Part shown: piece after piece, positions 45,853 to 54,205 of the stretch
Position numbering within the stretch: the stretch's first letter is position 1
Layout: every line of letters begins with the position of its first letter
Made by a program: the position numbers and the translations under genes
The notes under the pieces: generated by a model
What the model was told of the DNA's origin: nothing
What the model saw: only the letters and a program-made list of their open reading frames with translations
The model's database searches: none
DNA from: Proteobacteria bacterium UBA1844
GTDB lineage: Bacteria > Pseudomonadota > Gammaproteobacteria > Steroidobacterales > Woeseiaceae
Length of the DNA: 64,000 nt
Direction: 5' to 3'
Assembly: GCA_002338615.1 (NCBI GenBank)
Contig: DDIS01000177.1
Span: forward strand, 6,133-70,132

Positions 45853-46380
45853 CTACTTACTGGATATCTTTACTTTTTTTGGAGTCTGCCTTTTTGTGCG
45901 CCTGATTTTTTTCGGCGCTTTGATATCGAGCATTCCCTGCTCAAAATTTGCTTCTATCTTCGAGACGTCCACAGCAGAAGGAAACTCGATTTGTCGGTAA
46001 ATATCGTTGCTGTGAAACTCGCTCCAGCAAACCTTCGAACCATCCTTTGCCTTGTCCTGCCTGGTTTCGTTCTTGCGCGAGGCTTTGATTATCAGTTCGC
46101 GCGGCGTCGCCGTTATAGAAATATCGTCGGCTGCAAAGCCAGCGAGTGCCACGTTAACTGCGAAATCATTATCCCTTTCCACTAATTCTGCCGCCGTCCA
46201 GTTGATTTCGCGCTGCGCCATCAACCAATCGTCGACTTCGTGGCCTTCAGTGTATCCTCGTCCAGCGAAAAGATTGAATGCTCGAATACGGATCTGGTCA
46301 GCCAGTTCCTCAAGTTCTGCAAAAACAGGAAGCCCGCGATCCTCAGAACGCGGTACTTTTTGAACGTTTAGTCTAGTCAT
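45853..46380 (-). CDS. DUF2934-Hsp20 fusion, small heat-shock protein
   Basis: 175 residues. Residues about 28-58 match DUF2934 (IRAFNLFAGRGYTEGHEVDD, then WLMAQREI). From about 65 comes an alpha-crystallin domain: VERDNDFAVNVALAGFAADD, ISITATPRELIIKASR and YRQIEFPSAVDVSKIEANFE, ending LDIKAPK. The tail is Lys/Arg-rich (KKIRRTKRQTPKKVKISSK) and lacks a clear IxI motif unless VKI is read as one. It probably holds unfolded proteins under stress. It lies next to the RAYT unit and before a WxPGxW protein. Confidence 0.88.
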   Translation of the reverse strand: MTRLNVQKVPRSEDRGLPVFAELEELADQIRIRAFNLFAGRGYTEGHEVDDWLMAQREINWTAAELVERDNDFAVNVALAGFAADDISITATPRELIIKASRKNETRQDKAKDGSKVCWSEFHSNDIYRQIEFPSAVDVSKIEANFEQGMLDIKAPKKIRRTKRQTPKKVKISSK

Positions 46381-46536
46381 CGGAATCTCCCGAGCAGTTT
46401 TCAGTTCTCATCTATGCGGGCCGAAACCAGCAGCTGCCATCATGCTCGCTACCGGTTTCGGACCTATCGGCCGGTACGCCTGCATGACATCGAGGTGATG
46501 TATGCAGAACGCGCAGGCTCCTCGTGTTGGTGAACC

Positions 46537-46884
46537 TTAGAACCAGTAGCCTGGTATCCAGGTTTCACCCCACCAGCGTTCTGCCCAGTGACCAGGAACC
46601 CAAATTGCGCCTTCAAAGGGCTGATCGAGCCAGTAGCCGTCGGCCCACGCCCAGTCGTCATCGTCCCAGTACCAGTCACCCGGTATCCAGTAGACGTCTT
46701 CTTCTACTGTCACGGGTTTCGTTTCCTTCTTGGGCGCCGGCAGCGGTTTGGCAGGTTTCACCACGGTCTTCGCACTTGTCGTCGCATTTGGGTGATTTGC
46801 CGTCGCCGCAAATGCAGTGCCGGCCATAGGTAGAACAGCGGTAGCCATAAAAAATGACATCGCCAATATCGGTAATTTTTTCAT
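46537..46884 (-). CDS. Exported WxPGxW-repeat protein
   Basis: 115 residues from ATG 46884 with GAGGAG in front. Signal peptide (LPILAMSFFMATAVLPMAGT, cleavage near AFA). A Lys/Pro linker leads to a Trp/Tyr-rich C-terminus with three units: YWIPGDWYW, IWVPGHWAER and TWIPGYWF. These short repeats are like those of YXWGXW-type envelope proteins, whose function is unknown. The frame also runs upstream to 46962, but the signal peptide fixes the start. Confidence 0.82.
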   Translation of the reverse strand: MKKLPILAMSFFMATAVLPMAGTAFAATANHPNATTSAKTVVKPAKPLPAPKKETKPVTVEEDVYWIPGDWYWDDDDWAWADGYWLDQPFEGAIWVPGHWAERWWGETWIPGYWF

Positions 46885-47040
46885 GGTCTTCTCCTCAAAC
46901 ATATGATTCGACATGCGGCGCTTATTTCGCTCGCGTCGCGTGCAGTCAGTATAGGAAGACACTGTGAGCAGGCTATTAAGGCTCCGTTAACAGCTTGCCA
47001 AGAAGAGATATTCCATGCGGTACGAGAACACACGATTGTT

Positions 47041-48219
47041 CTAGGCGCCGGCCATGACCTTTGAGATATCGTTGATGAGGTGTTTCAAGCTGTAGAACTC
47101 CATCAACTTGTCGCGCGCCCATGCGGCGGGCGCCGAATTGACAAACATAAGCTTCGACAAATCGCGGGAATTTTTTTCCGTCGCCTCGACGCGATGACGC
47201 TGCCGTTTCTCATACAGCTCCAGGGCAAAATTCATACGCGCCGATTCGGCGCGCGAAAGTTCATCGGCAAGTGCAGCTGCGGAGTCCATCGCGGCGGAAG
47301 CGCCGACGCCAGCCGTCGGGAGGAATGCGGCTGCCGCGTCTCCAAGTAGTACCACACGGCCACGTGACCAGATGCTGGACCTGTAGTCGACCATCCGCCA
47401 GTAGGTTGGCCTTATGGTCGCGTCGCGCGCCTGCAAAGCATCGAGAAACGGGCCGGCTGCAAGTCGCTGTTCCAGTTCGGCGGCATAAGCCTCACCGTCG
47501 GTTTCGCTCAATTTTCCATCGCGGCCCGCCAGGAACATGCCGACCCGGCCGGGCACGGGATAAAGTCCGAGGCCCCAGCCCGTGGACCAGAGTTCCGAGT
47601 AAGTACCGCCGGCAAAATTCTTCGGCGTACTCCACATTACGAAACCGCCCCAGCCGGTATCAAATTCCTCGACCTTGTCATCTGGCACGATCCGTGCCCG
47701 TGTTGATGAATGAATTCCGTCCGCACCGACGATCAAGTCGAAGCCGGCGCGAGAACCATCCGGGAATATTGCTGTGACAGATTTTTCCCTTTCAATGATG
47801 TCCTTGACGGTCGTTTCGAAACATATCGGGCCGCAGGCATCGCGCAGCAAAGACAGCAAGACACCCCGTTCGACGCCTCGCCAGGATCCGAAGCGATCGA
47901 CCAGGTCGGCGAGCGAATAAGACCGTATGAGTCCGCCATTGCGATCGAACGCTTCGTAGGTCGTCACAGCGACACTCGCTCGCTGGTAGGCTTCTGTAAG
48001 TTGCAGGCCATGTAGCACCCGTGCACCCAGTGGCATCAGCCCGAGCATGTAGCCGCCGTCCGCTGTATTCGATCCGCGCTCGATAATGGCCGGTCGTTCT
48101 CCATGCCGATGCAGCAGCGCGGCCAAGGTGGCCCCGGCGATGCCGGCGCCGACAATGAGGATGCGCAGGCGGCAGCCGTTCATCTGAGTCTCAAGGCGAG
48201 CGGCGACGGTTTCCGGCAT
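47041..48219 (-). CDS. FAD-dependent aromatic-type monooxygenase
   Basis: 392 residues (ATG 48183 is an alternative start that removes 12 residues before the fold). N-terminal dinucleotide site ILIVGAGIAGATLAALL, the DG motif region FDLIVGADGIHSSTR, and the GD motif GRVVLLGDAAAAFLPTAGVG, the three landmarks of class A flavin monooxygenases. It adds an oxygen atom to an organic substrate that cannot be read from sequence. It follows the cyclopropane synthase gene by 108 bases. Confidence 0.9.
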   Translation of the reverse strand: MPETVAARLETQMNGCRLRILIVGAGIAGATLAALLHRHGERPAIIERGSNTADGGYMLGLMPLGARVLHGLQLTEAYQRASVAVTTYEAFDRNGGLIRSYSLADLVDRFGSWRGVERGVLLSLLRDACGPICFETTVKDIIEREKSVTAIFPDGSRAGFDLIVGADGIHSSTRARIVPDDKVEEFDTGWGGFVMWSTPKNFAGGTYSELWSTGWGLGLYPVPGRVGMFLAGRDGKLSETDGEAYAAELEQRLAAGPFLDALQARDATIRPTYWRMVDYRSSIWSRGRVVLLGDAAAAFLPTAGVGASAAMDSAAALADELSRAESARMNFALELYEKRQRHRVEATEKNSRDLSKLMFVNSAPAAWARDKLMEFYSLKHLINDISKVMAGA

Positions 48220-48327
48220 CAGCGGCGTTCCGGCTCAAATCCAAAAGCAGCAAAACCCGGCATGGTCATCTCAGAATGTCCTGCATGTCGCTACAGCTAT
48301 CGTTGAGCACATCAAGCGTTGAACGCA

Positions 48328-49506
48328 CTAGCGACCGTAATTCGAAAAGCCACCAGGCACTCCGTTCGGAGACAGAACCAGTTGCCACAACTGCAGTGTC
48401 CGGGCACGAAACGCGCCTGCGCAAGTCAGCAGGTAATATTTCCACATGCGGAAAAAGGTCTCATCGTAGCGACTTTTCAGATCGGGCCAATTGCGTTCGA
48501 AGTTCTGGTACCAGGCCATCAGAGTGCGATCGTAATATGCGCCGAAATTGTGTATATCTTCAATAACAAACAGATCTTCGAGTGCAGTGGTCAGGCGACG
48601 CAGTGATGGCAACTGGCCCGCCGGGAAAATGTAGCGCTCGATCCAGGGATCCGTCGCGCGCTCGCTGACGTTGGTGCCGATTGAGTGCAGCAGGAACAAT
48701 CCCCCGGGACGAAGGCAACGCCGCACTACACGAAACAGCTCGCGATAATTCTTTTCGCCGACATGCTCGACCATGCCGACCGAGGCAATGTGGTCGAATT
48801 TTTCATCGAGATCGCGATAGTCCTGGAGTCGAATCTCGATCGGCAACCCGGCCGTGCGCTTGCGCGCCAGGGCAAGCTGTTCTTCGGACACAGTGATCCC
48901 GGTACATTCAACACCGTAGCGCTCGGCTGCAAACTGGCACAGGCTGCCCCAGCCACAGCCGATATCCAGCAGACGTTGCCCTGGCTTGAGATCGAGTTTG
49001 CGACAGATCAGGTCGAGCTTTTTCTCCTGCGCAGCATCGAGATTGTCTACTTTGTCCCAGTAAGCGCAGCTGTACACCATGCGCTTGTCGAGCATCGCGG
49101 CAAACAGCTCATTGCCCCTGTCGTAATGCGCGGCGCCGTTCGCGAACGCGCGCGAGGGCGTCTGTGGATTTGACAGCCAGGCGCGAATGAGCAGTGCTGC
49201 CTTGCCGGCGTGACTGAGACGGTCGTCGACACTGGCACGCAGCAAGCGATAGACACACTTATCCAGAGCATCAACGTCCCACCAGCCACGCATGTAGGCT
49301 TCGCCGGCGCCAAGCGTGCCGCGGCGCAGGATTTGGTCGAGGGCACGGTGGTCGCGAATAACGGGATCGAATTCGCGGTTGCCGTTAAGGCGTACATCGG
49401 CCGGCGCAATGAGCTTGTTCAGCGCCGCCAGGCGATGGTCGTCGGAATTCTTGTGGGTACGAGGGAACCAATTTGTCGGGGTGGGGCCAAAATGCCGTGC
49501 AAACAT
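48328..49506 (-). CDS. cfa: Cyclopropane-fatty-acyl-phospholipid synthase family methyltransferase
   Basis: 392 residues, start set by AGGAG nine bases upstream. SAM-binding motif LLDIGCGWGSLCQFAAERYG, followed by GITVSEEQLALARKR and YRDLDEKFDHIASVGMVEHV, all CFA synthase hallmarks. The C-terminal part has the expected IFPAGQLPSLRRLTTAL and WYQNFERNWPDL. It methylates double bonds of membrane lipids to cyclopropane, usually at stationary phase or under stress. Confidence 0.95.
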   Translation of the reverse strand: MFARHFGPTPTNWFPRTHKNSDDHRLAALNKLIAPADVRLNGNREFDPVIRDHRALDQILRRGTLGAGEAYMRGWWDVDALDKCVYRLLRASVDDRLSHAGKAALLIRAWLSNPQTPSRAFANGAAHYDRGNELFAAMLDKRMVYSCAYWDKVDNLDAAQEKKLDLICRKLDLKPGQRLLDIGCGWGSLCQFAAERYGVECTGITVSEEQLALARKRTAGLPIEIRLQDYRDLDEKFDHIASVGMVEHVGEKNYRELFRVVRRCLRPGGLFLLHSIGTNVSERATDPWIERYIFPAGQLPSLRRLTTALEDLFVIEDIHNFGAYYDRTLMAWYQNFERNWPDLKSRYDETFFRMWKYYLLTCAGAFRARTLQLWQLVLSPNGVPGGFSNYGR

Positions 49507-49701
49507 GATAGTTCTCCTGCTTTTTAAGCCAGCGGTCTGTCTGGCTGCGTTCTCCTTTGGAAACCTTGAGTGCTATCGAATAACTCTTTTTAGGATACTG
49601 ATTGTCTTTGCAACGTTAACGCCGGTAAAACAGTATGTAAAATTCATGGCTGCATTTCCTGCGCCGATGTCCAAAGGCGCCTGAGATTATCCAGGCGGTA
49701 A

Positions 49702-51366
49702 ATGAAATTAATGAACAATGCTATCGATTCAGTCAATGCTGTCCTGAACCAGTCCACCCCCTTGCTCGACGACGACCGGTACCACGCTGATCTCGCGCTC
49801 CGGGAGGCCACTGCACGTTACGGCGCAGGATGGGCGCACGATGAACTCGGCGAGGCCGGGCAACTATTTGCGAGTTCTCGACTGATGCGCCTCGCCGTGG
49901 ATGCAAACCGCTTCCGCCCGGAACTCAAGCGCTTCGATGCCCAGGGACGGCGCATCGACCGGGTGGATTTTCATCCAGCCTGGCACGAACTCCTTGGCTG
50001 CTCGATAGAGCGCGGCATCGTGTCCATGCCCTGGGACAATCCGCGTCCTGGCAGCCAGGTAGCGCGCGCCGCGCTGTTCTATCTTTACTCGCAGACAGAA
50101 ACCGGTACTCAATGCCCGATTGCAATGAGCACGGGTACCATACAGGTGCTCGAACGCCTGGCCGATCAGTTGCCGGAGATCGGTGATCTGTGGTTGCCAA
50201 AGCTGAAAAGCCGCTCCTACGACGGACGGTTCATGCCCGCGCGTGACAAGAGCGGCGTCCTGTTCGGCATGGGCATGACCGAGCGCCAGGGTGGCTCGGA
50301 TGTGCGGCGCAACATCACCCGGGCTCGAGCGCTTGATGCAAGCGGTCCCGGCCGTCGCTACGCGATCACCGGCCACAAATGGTTTTTCTCGGCGCCGATG
50401 TCTGACGCCTTCCTGATCCTGGCACAGACCAGCGCCGGCATTGCTTGCTTTCTTGTGCCAAGGTTTCTCGAGGACGGTGAGCTGAATGCACTGCACCTCG
50501 TGCGACTCAAGGACAAGCTCGGCAACCATTCGAATGCCAGCTCCGAACTGGAGTTACATGGCGCCACCGGCTACCTGCTTGGCGACGAGGGCCGCGGAAT
50601 ACACACCATCATTGAGATGGCTACCCATACCCGGCTCGACTGTGTCCTTGCTACGGCGGGTATGCAGCGCCGCGCTTTGTGCGTCGCCCTGAACCATGCC
50701 GGGCAACGCGAAGCCTTTGGTGCACGCCTGATCGACCAGCCCATCATGGCCGCGGTACTCGCGGAACTGGCTATCGAGTCCGAAGCGGCCACGGTGCTCG
50801 CGATGTTTCTCGCACACTGTTTTGCCGCAGAGGCCAGCGACGGCGAACGCCTCATTGGTCGCCTGTTGACGCCGGCGGCCAAGTTTCATGTCTGCAAACG
50901 CGGCCCTCAATTTGCGGCGGAAGCGATGGAGGTACTGGGCGGCAACGGCTACATAGAGGAACTGGACCTTGCGCGCATCTACCGGGAAATGCCGCTTCTT
51001 TCTATCTGGGAGGGATCCGGAAATGTGATGTGCCTCGACGTGCTGCGCGTATTGAGCCATGAACACGAGTCGCGTGCTGTCCTGCTCGAATTTGTTCGCA
51101 AGGCGCACGGGGAGAATGCTGCTTTCGATGCATATATCGACCAGCTCGACGCTTTGTTGCAACAAGCGGAGGAAAGTGACGGCCGTCGCGTTGCGCATGC
51201 AATTACATTGGCAATACAAGGGTCACTGTTGATTCGGCATGCGCCCGCCTGCGTCGCGGATACTTTCTGTGCCACGCGCCTGTTACACGAGTTTGGCAAC
51301 GCAAGCTTTGGTGTCCTGCCGCGCGGCGCACCTGTAAAAGAACTCCTGGCACGGGCCTGGCCGTGA
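49702..51366 (+). CDS. AidB-like acyl-CoA dehydrogenase
   Basis: 554 residues, longer than ordinary acyl-CoA dehydrogenases and equal to the AidB group. FAD-site motifs GMGMTERQGGSDVRRN and GHKWFFSAPMSDAFLILAQT; LKDKLGNHSNASSELELHGA; AEAMEVLGGNGYIEEL; and the AidB-typical LLSIWEGSGNVMCLDVLRVL. In E. coli AidB binds DNA and is induced by alkylation, though its true substrate is unsettled. No ada or alkA is nearby. The 195-base gap in front shows no gene. Confidence 0.92.
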   Translation: MKLMNNAIDSVNAVLNQSTPLLDDDRYHADLALREATARYGAGWAHDELGEAGQLFASSRLMRLAVDANRFRPELKRFDAQGRRIDRVDFHPAWHELLGCSIERGIVSMPWDNPRPGSQVARAALFYLYSQTETGTQCPIAMSTGTIQVLERLADQLPEIGDLWLPKLKSRSYDGRFMPARDKSGVLFGMGMTERQGGSDVRRNITRARALDASGPGRRYAITGHKWFFSAPMSDAFLILAQTSAGIACFLVPRFLEDGELNALHLVRLKDKLGNHSNASSELELHGATGYLLGDEGRGIHTIIEMATHTRLDCVLATAGMQRRALCVALNHAGQREAFGARLIDQPIMAAVLAELAIESEAATVLAMFLAHCFAAEASDGERLIGRLLTPAAKFHVCKRGPQFAAEAMEVLGGNGYIEELDLARIYREMPLLSIWEGSGNVMCLDVLRVLSHEHESRAVLLEFVRKAHGENAAFDAYIDQLDALLQQAEESDGRRVAHAITLAIQGSLLIRHAPACVADTFCATRLLHEFGNASFGVLPRGAPVKELLARAWP

Positions 51367-51462
51367 TCGATGCACTCTTGATCACGAACAGACTCAGTCC
51401 AGGAGAGAGGTTGGATGCATTGGCTGGTCATCACTCATGAACGCGCAACCGGAATTCAAACG

Positions 51463-52086
51463 ATGAGTAACCCCTGGCTCGAACGCTGGCGGAACGGTCA
51501 CATCGGCTGGCACGAGCCGGACGGGAACCAGAATCTGCAAAAATTCTGGCGTGCCAGTGGCAAGCGCGTGCTCGTGCCGCTGTGTGGTAAATCACCGGAT
51601 CTGTTGTGGCTTGCGGCGCAGGGCAACGAGGTCGTTGGTATCGAGCTCGCGGAAATTGCCGTGCAGGACTTCTTTGCAGAGCACGACATACGTTTTGAAC
51701 GCCGTGAGGGCAGGTTGGTCGAGTACCGGGCCTTGGATGCCGGCATCACTCTATATTGCGGCGACTACTTCGAATTCGACATGCCCGGTTTCGATGCACA
51801 CTACGATCGCGGTGCGCTCATCGCATTGCCGCCAGAACTCCGTGCGCGGTATGTACAACACACAAATTCACTGCTTACCGAAAATGCCGAACAGCTCGTC
51901 ATCACCGTCGAGTACGACCAGGCCGTGTGCAAAGGGCCACCATTTTCGGTGAGTTCGTCGGAAGTGCTGGCTCATTGGCCGAAGCTCGGTCGTGTCGCGT
52001 CTATTGACGATATTGAAAATGCACCGCCGAAGTTTCGACAAGCGGGCCTCACCGCCATGCGGGAAGTCGTCTGGCGCACTATATAG
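51463..52086 (+). CDS. tpm: Thiopurine S-methyltransferase
   Basis: 207 residues from ATG 51463 (MSNPWLERWRNGHIGWHEPD is the usual family start). The SAM pocket shows RVLVPLCGKSPDLLWLAAQG and VVGIELAEIAVQDFF; YDRGALIALPPELRARY and PPFSVSSSEV complete the set. In bacteria the enzyme also methylates selenite and tellurite compounds. It stands 96 bases behind the acyl-CoA dehydrogenase gene and convergent with a transporter. Confidence 0.95.
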   Translation: MSNPWLERWRNGHIGWHEPDGNQNLQKFWRASGKRVLVPLCGKSPDLLWLAAQGNEVVGIELAEIAVQDFFAEHDIRFERREGRLVEYRALDAGITLYCGDYFEFDMPGFDAHYDRGALIALPPELRARYVQHTNSLLTENAEQLVITVEYDQAVCKGPPFSVSSSEVLAHWPKLGRVASIDDIENAPPKFRQAGLTAMREVVWRTI

Positions 52087-52100
52087 GTTACCGGGCGGCA

Positions 52101-53018
52101 TTACAGTTTTGCCCGCACCCGGTCACCCGTGATACGACGAATACGGCTTTCCCGCCAGATGATCAGTACGTTCGAAGCAATAACGATCGTCGCCCCGGCA
52201 AGCACCATTGGCAATGGCCAATCATCCCAAATGAGCCAGCCGAAGAACGTTGCCCAGACGATACCGCTGTAGTTGAAAACAGTGACGATGACGGCCGGCG
52301 CATGACTGAACGCTGTTGAGAAAAGCCACTGCGCTGCCGCTCCGGAAAGGCCAATGCCGAGCAGCAACGGTATTTCCGCAAGCGTAGGTTTCACAAAGAT
52401 GAATGGTAGCGGCAGAGCAGTGATGAGGGTGCCGATAAGAAAGAAGTAAAACGTAACGGTTTCGGGTCGTTCGTAGCGGCCGATATAGCGCAGGACTATT
52501 TGCAGGATCGCCTGCAGGAAAGCAGCGCCGAGCGCGATCGAGATGCCGAGCGCGTACAGGTGGCCGGTAGGGCGCACCATGATTAACACCCCGGCGAAGC
52601 CGACCAAAACCGCAGTCCAGCGCCACATGCCGACGCGTTCACCGAGGAAAATGATGCCAAGAATTGGTATGAACAGTGATGACGTGAATAGCAGTGCAGT
52701 CGTGTCTGCCATCGGCATCAACGAGAAAGCCCAGAAGGTCGCTGTTAACGAAACAGTGCCAAACACCGCACGAAAAGCGATCCAGCCGCCCTTGCCATGG
52801 GTGACTGCAATATCCCGATGTCCGAATACGAAGATAGCAATGAGGAATGGCACCAGTGCAACAACATTTCGGTAAAACGAGATTTCGATGACCGAATGAT
52901 TGACGCTAAGCAACTTGGCCAATGCATTCATGACCGTAAACATCAGGAAAGCGCCCAACGCTGTGGCCATGCCGAGTACGACATGGTCTTTGTTTGCCGT
53001 TGGTTCACTGTCCGACAT
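52101..53018 (-). CDS. EamA/DMT-family transporter
   Basis: 305 residues, ten predicted membrane helices in two EamA halves (for example GAFLMFTVMNALAKLLSVNH, TALLFTSSLFIPILGIIFLG, LVGFAGVLIMVRPTG, TVFNYSGIVWATFFGWLIWD, VLAGATIVIASNVLII). The PTG and GERVGMWRW motifs are common in RhaT/S-adenosylmethionine uptake type members. Substrate unknown; most relatives export metabolites. Confidence 0.93.
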   Translation of the reverse strand: MSDSEPTANKDHVVLGMATALGAFLMFTVMNALAKLLSVNHSVIEISFYRNVVALVPFLIAIFVFGHRDIAVTHGKGGWIAFRAVFGTVSLTATFWAFSLMPMADTTALLFTSSLFIPILGIIFLGERVGMWRWTAVLVGFAGVLIMVRPTGHLYALGISIALGAAFLQAILQIVLRYIGRYERPETVTFYFFLIGTLITALPLPFIFVKPTLAEIPLLLGIGLSGAAAQWLFSTAFSHAPAVIVTVFNYSGIVWATFFGWLIWDDWPLPMVLAGATIVIASNVLIIWRESRIRRITGDRVRAKL

Positions 53019-53188
53019 GCGGCGCTAATGTACAGGTGATCCACCTTCAGGAACAGCGATGTCGATTAGTATACGGAGAACGTTCATGGAAGCGCCGGAA
53101 TCGTTTCCGGTTCGGGCACAGGCTGTTTCCGCCGTAGCGCGATTCGACTAGACTGGAGGTTCTCACGACTCTGCGCGGATAAATCATT

Positions 53189-54124
53189 ATGAGCTTTTAC
53201 AGGTTGGTATTGCTTACGCTCGTCCTGCTTTCAGAATTCACGATTGCGGCGGATTTGAGAGCCGCGGATACACCAAAAGCCGTACTCGTCACTGGTGCCA
53301 GTAGTGGTATTGGCAAAGCAATTGCAGAGGACCTGGCATCGCGCGGTTATTTTGTCTATGCCGGCGCACGCAAAGACGCGGATATTGCGGCACTCAGCAA
53401 GGTCCCGAATATCGAAGGCATTCGGCTCGATGTGACGATCCAGCAGGACATCGATGACGCCGTCGCGACGATCAGCAAGGCCGGACGCGGACTCTACGGG
53501 CTGGTCAACAACGCGGGGGTCGGGTTCGTGGGAGAAGCGAGCAAGATGCGCGAGGAAGATCTGATATCCACCATGGACGTAAACGTCTACGGACCCTTTC
53601 GAATTACCAAGGCCTTCGCGCCACTCATTATCGAATCCAAAGGCCGGATCACTACCATAGGTTCCATTTCCGGCATCCTGTCGAGCCGCAGGCTGGCGGC
53701 CTACAGCATGAGCAAACACGCTATTGAAGCGTATGTCGACGCGCTTGCTACGGAGATGGCTGACTACGGTGTCGCGGTCAGCGTCATCGAGCCCGGCAAT
53801 TACCAGTCGAGGATTCGTGACAAGGTACTGGAGCACGCAAGGGAGAACGGAGCGGGTGAAAAGGAACTGGCCGCTCTACAAGCCTGGGCGGACACGGACT
53901 ACAAAGAGCCGGATGAAGTCGCCAATGCGGTCTATGACGCACTATCTTCGGCACATCCTAAGCATCGCTACATGGTTGTACCGAACGCTAATGAAGCTGA
54001 GATCACAATAAGGAAAGCCATGCAGGAAATGCTTGAGTTGAACGAGGATCAACCGTACAGCTACGACCGGAATGCACTGGTAAGCATGCTGGATGACATG
54101 CTGGCTGCCGATACCCCCGATTAG
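53189..54124 (+). CDS. SDR oxidoreductase with an N-terminal export signal
   Basis: 311 residues. The Rossmann fold starts at AVLVTGASSGIGKAIAEDLA (about residue 32), with LVNNAGVG, a Ser in ISGILSS and the catalytic YSMSK. In front of it is a clear signal-like segment (LVLLTLVLLSEFTIAADLRA). SDRs use NAD(P), which is scarce outside the cytoplasm, so export or membrane anchoring is unusual. The CocE-type hydrolase gene follows 81 bases later and is also exported. Confidence 0.9.
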   Translation: MSFYRLVLLTLVLLSEFTIAADLRAADTPKAVLVTGASSGIGKAIAEDLASRGYFVYAGARKDADIAALSKVPNIEGIRLDVTIQQDIDDAVATISKAGRGLYGLVNNAGVGFVGEASKMREEDLISTMDVNVYGPFRITKAFAPLIIESKGRITTIGSISGILSSRRLAAYSMSKHAIEAYVDALATEMADYGVAVSVIEPGNYQSRIRDKVLEHARENGAGEKELAALQAWADTDYKEPDEVANAVYDALSSAHPKHRYMVVPNANEAEITIRKAMQEMLELNEDQPYSYDRNALVSMLDDMLAADTPD

Positions 54125-54205
54125 CCGGGGAAGCAATTCGAACAGACAGTCTGTCGCGGCGCGTGCAAGCTGGCAACAACAAAAACAAGAAGAAGGAAAC
54201 TACGC

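Noticed and set aside
52086..52130. ACCGGG/CCCGGT inverted repeat between the tpm and DMT transporter genes
   Set aside because: No T-tract on either side and it runs into the transporter coding end; not enough for a terminator call.
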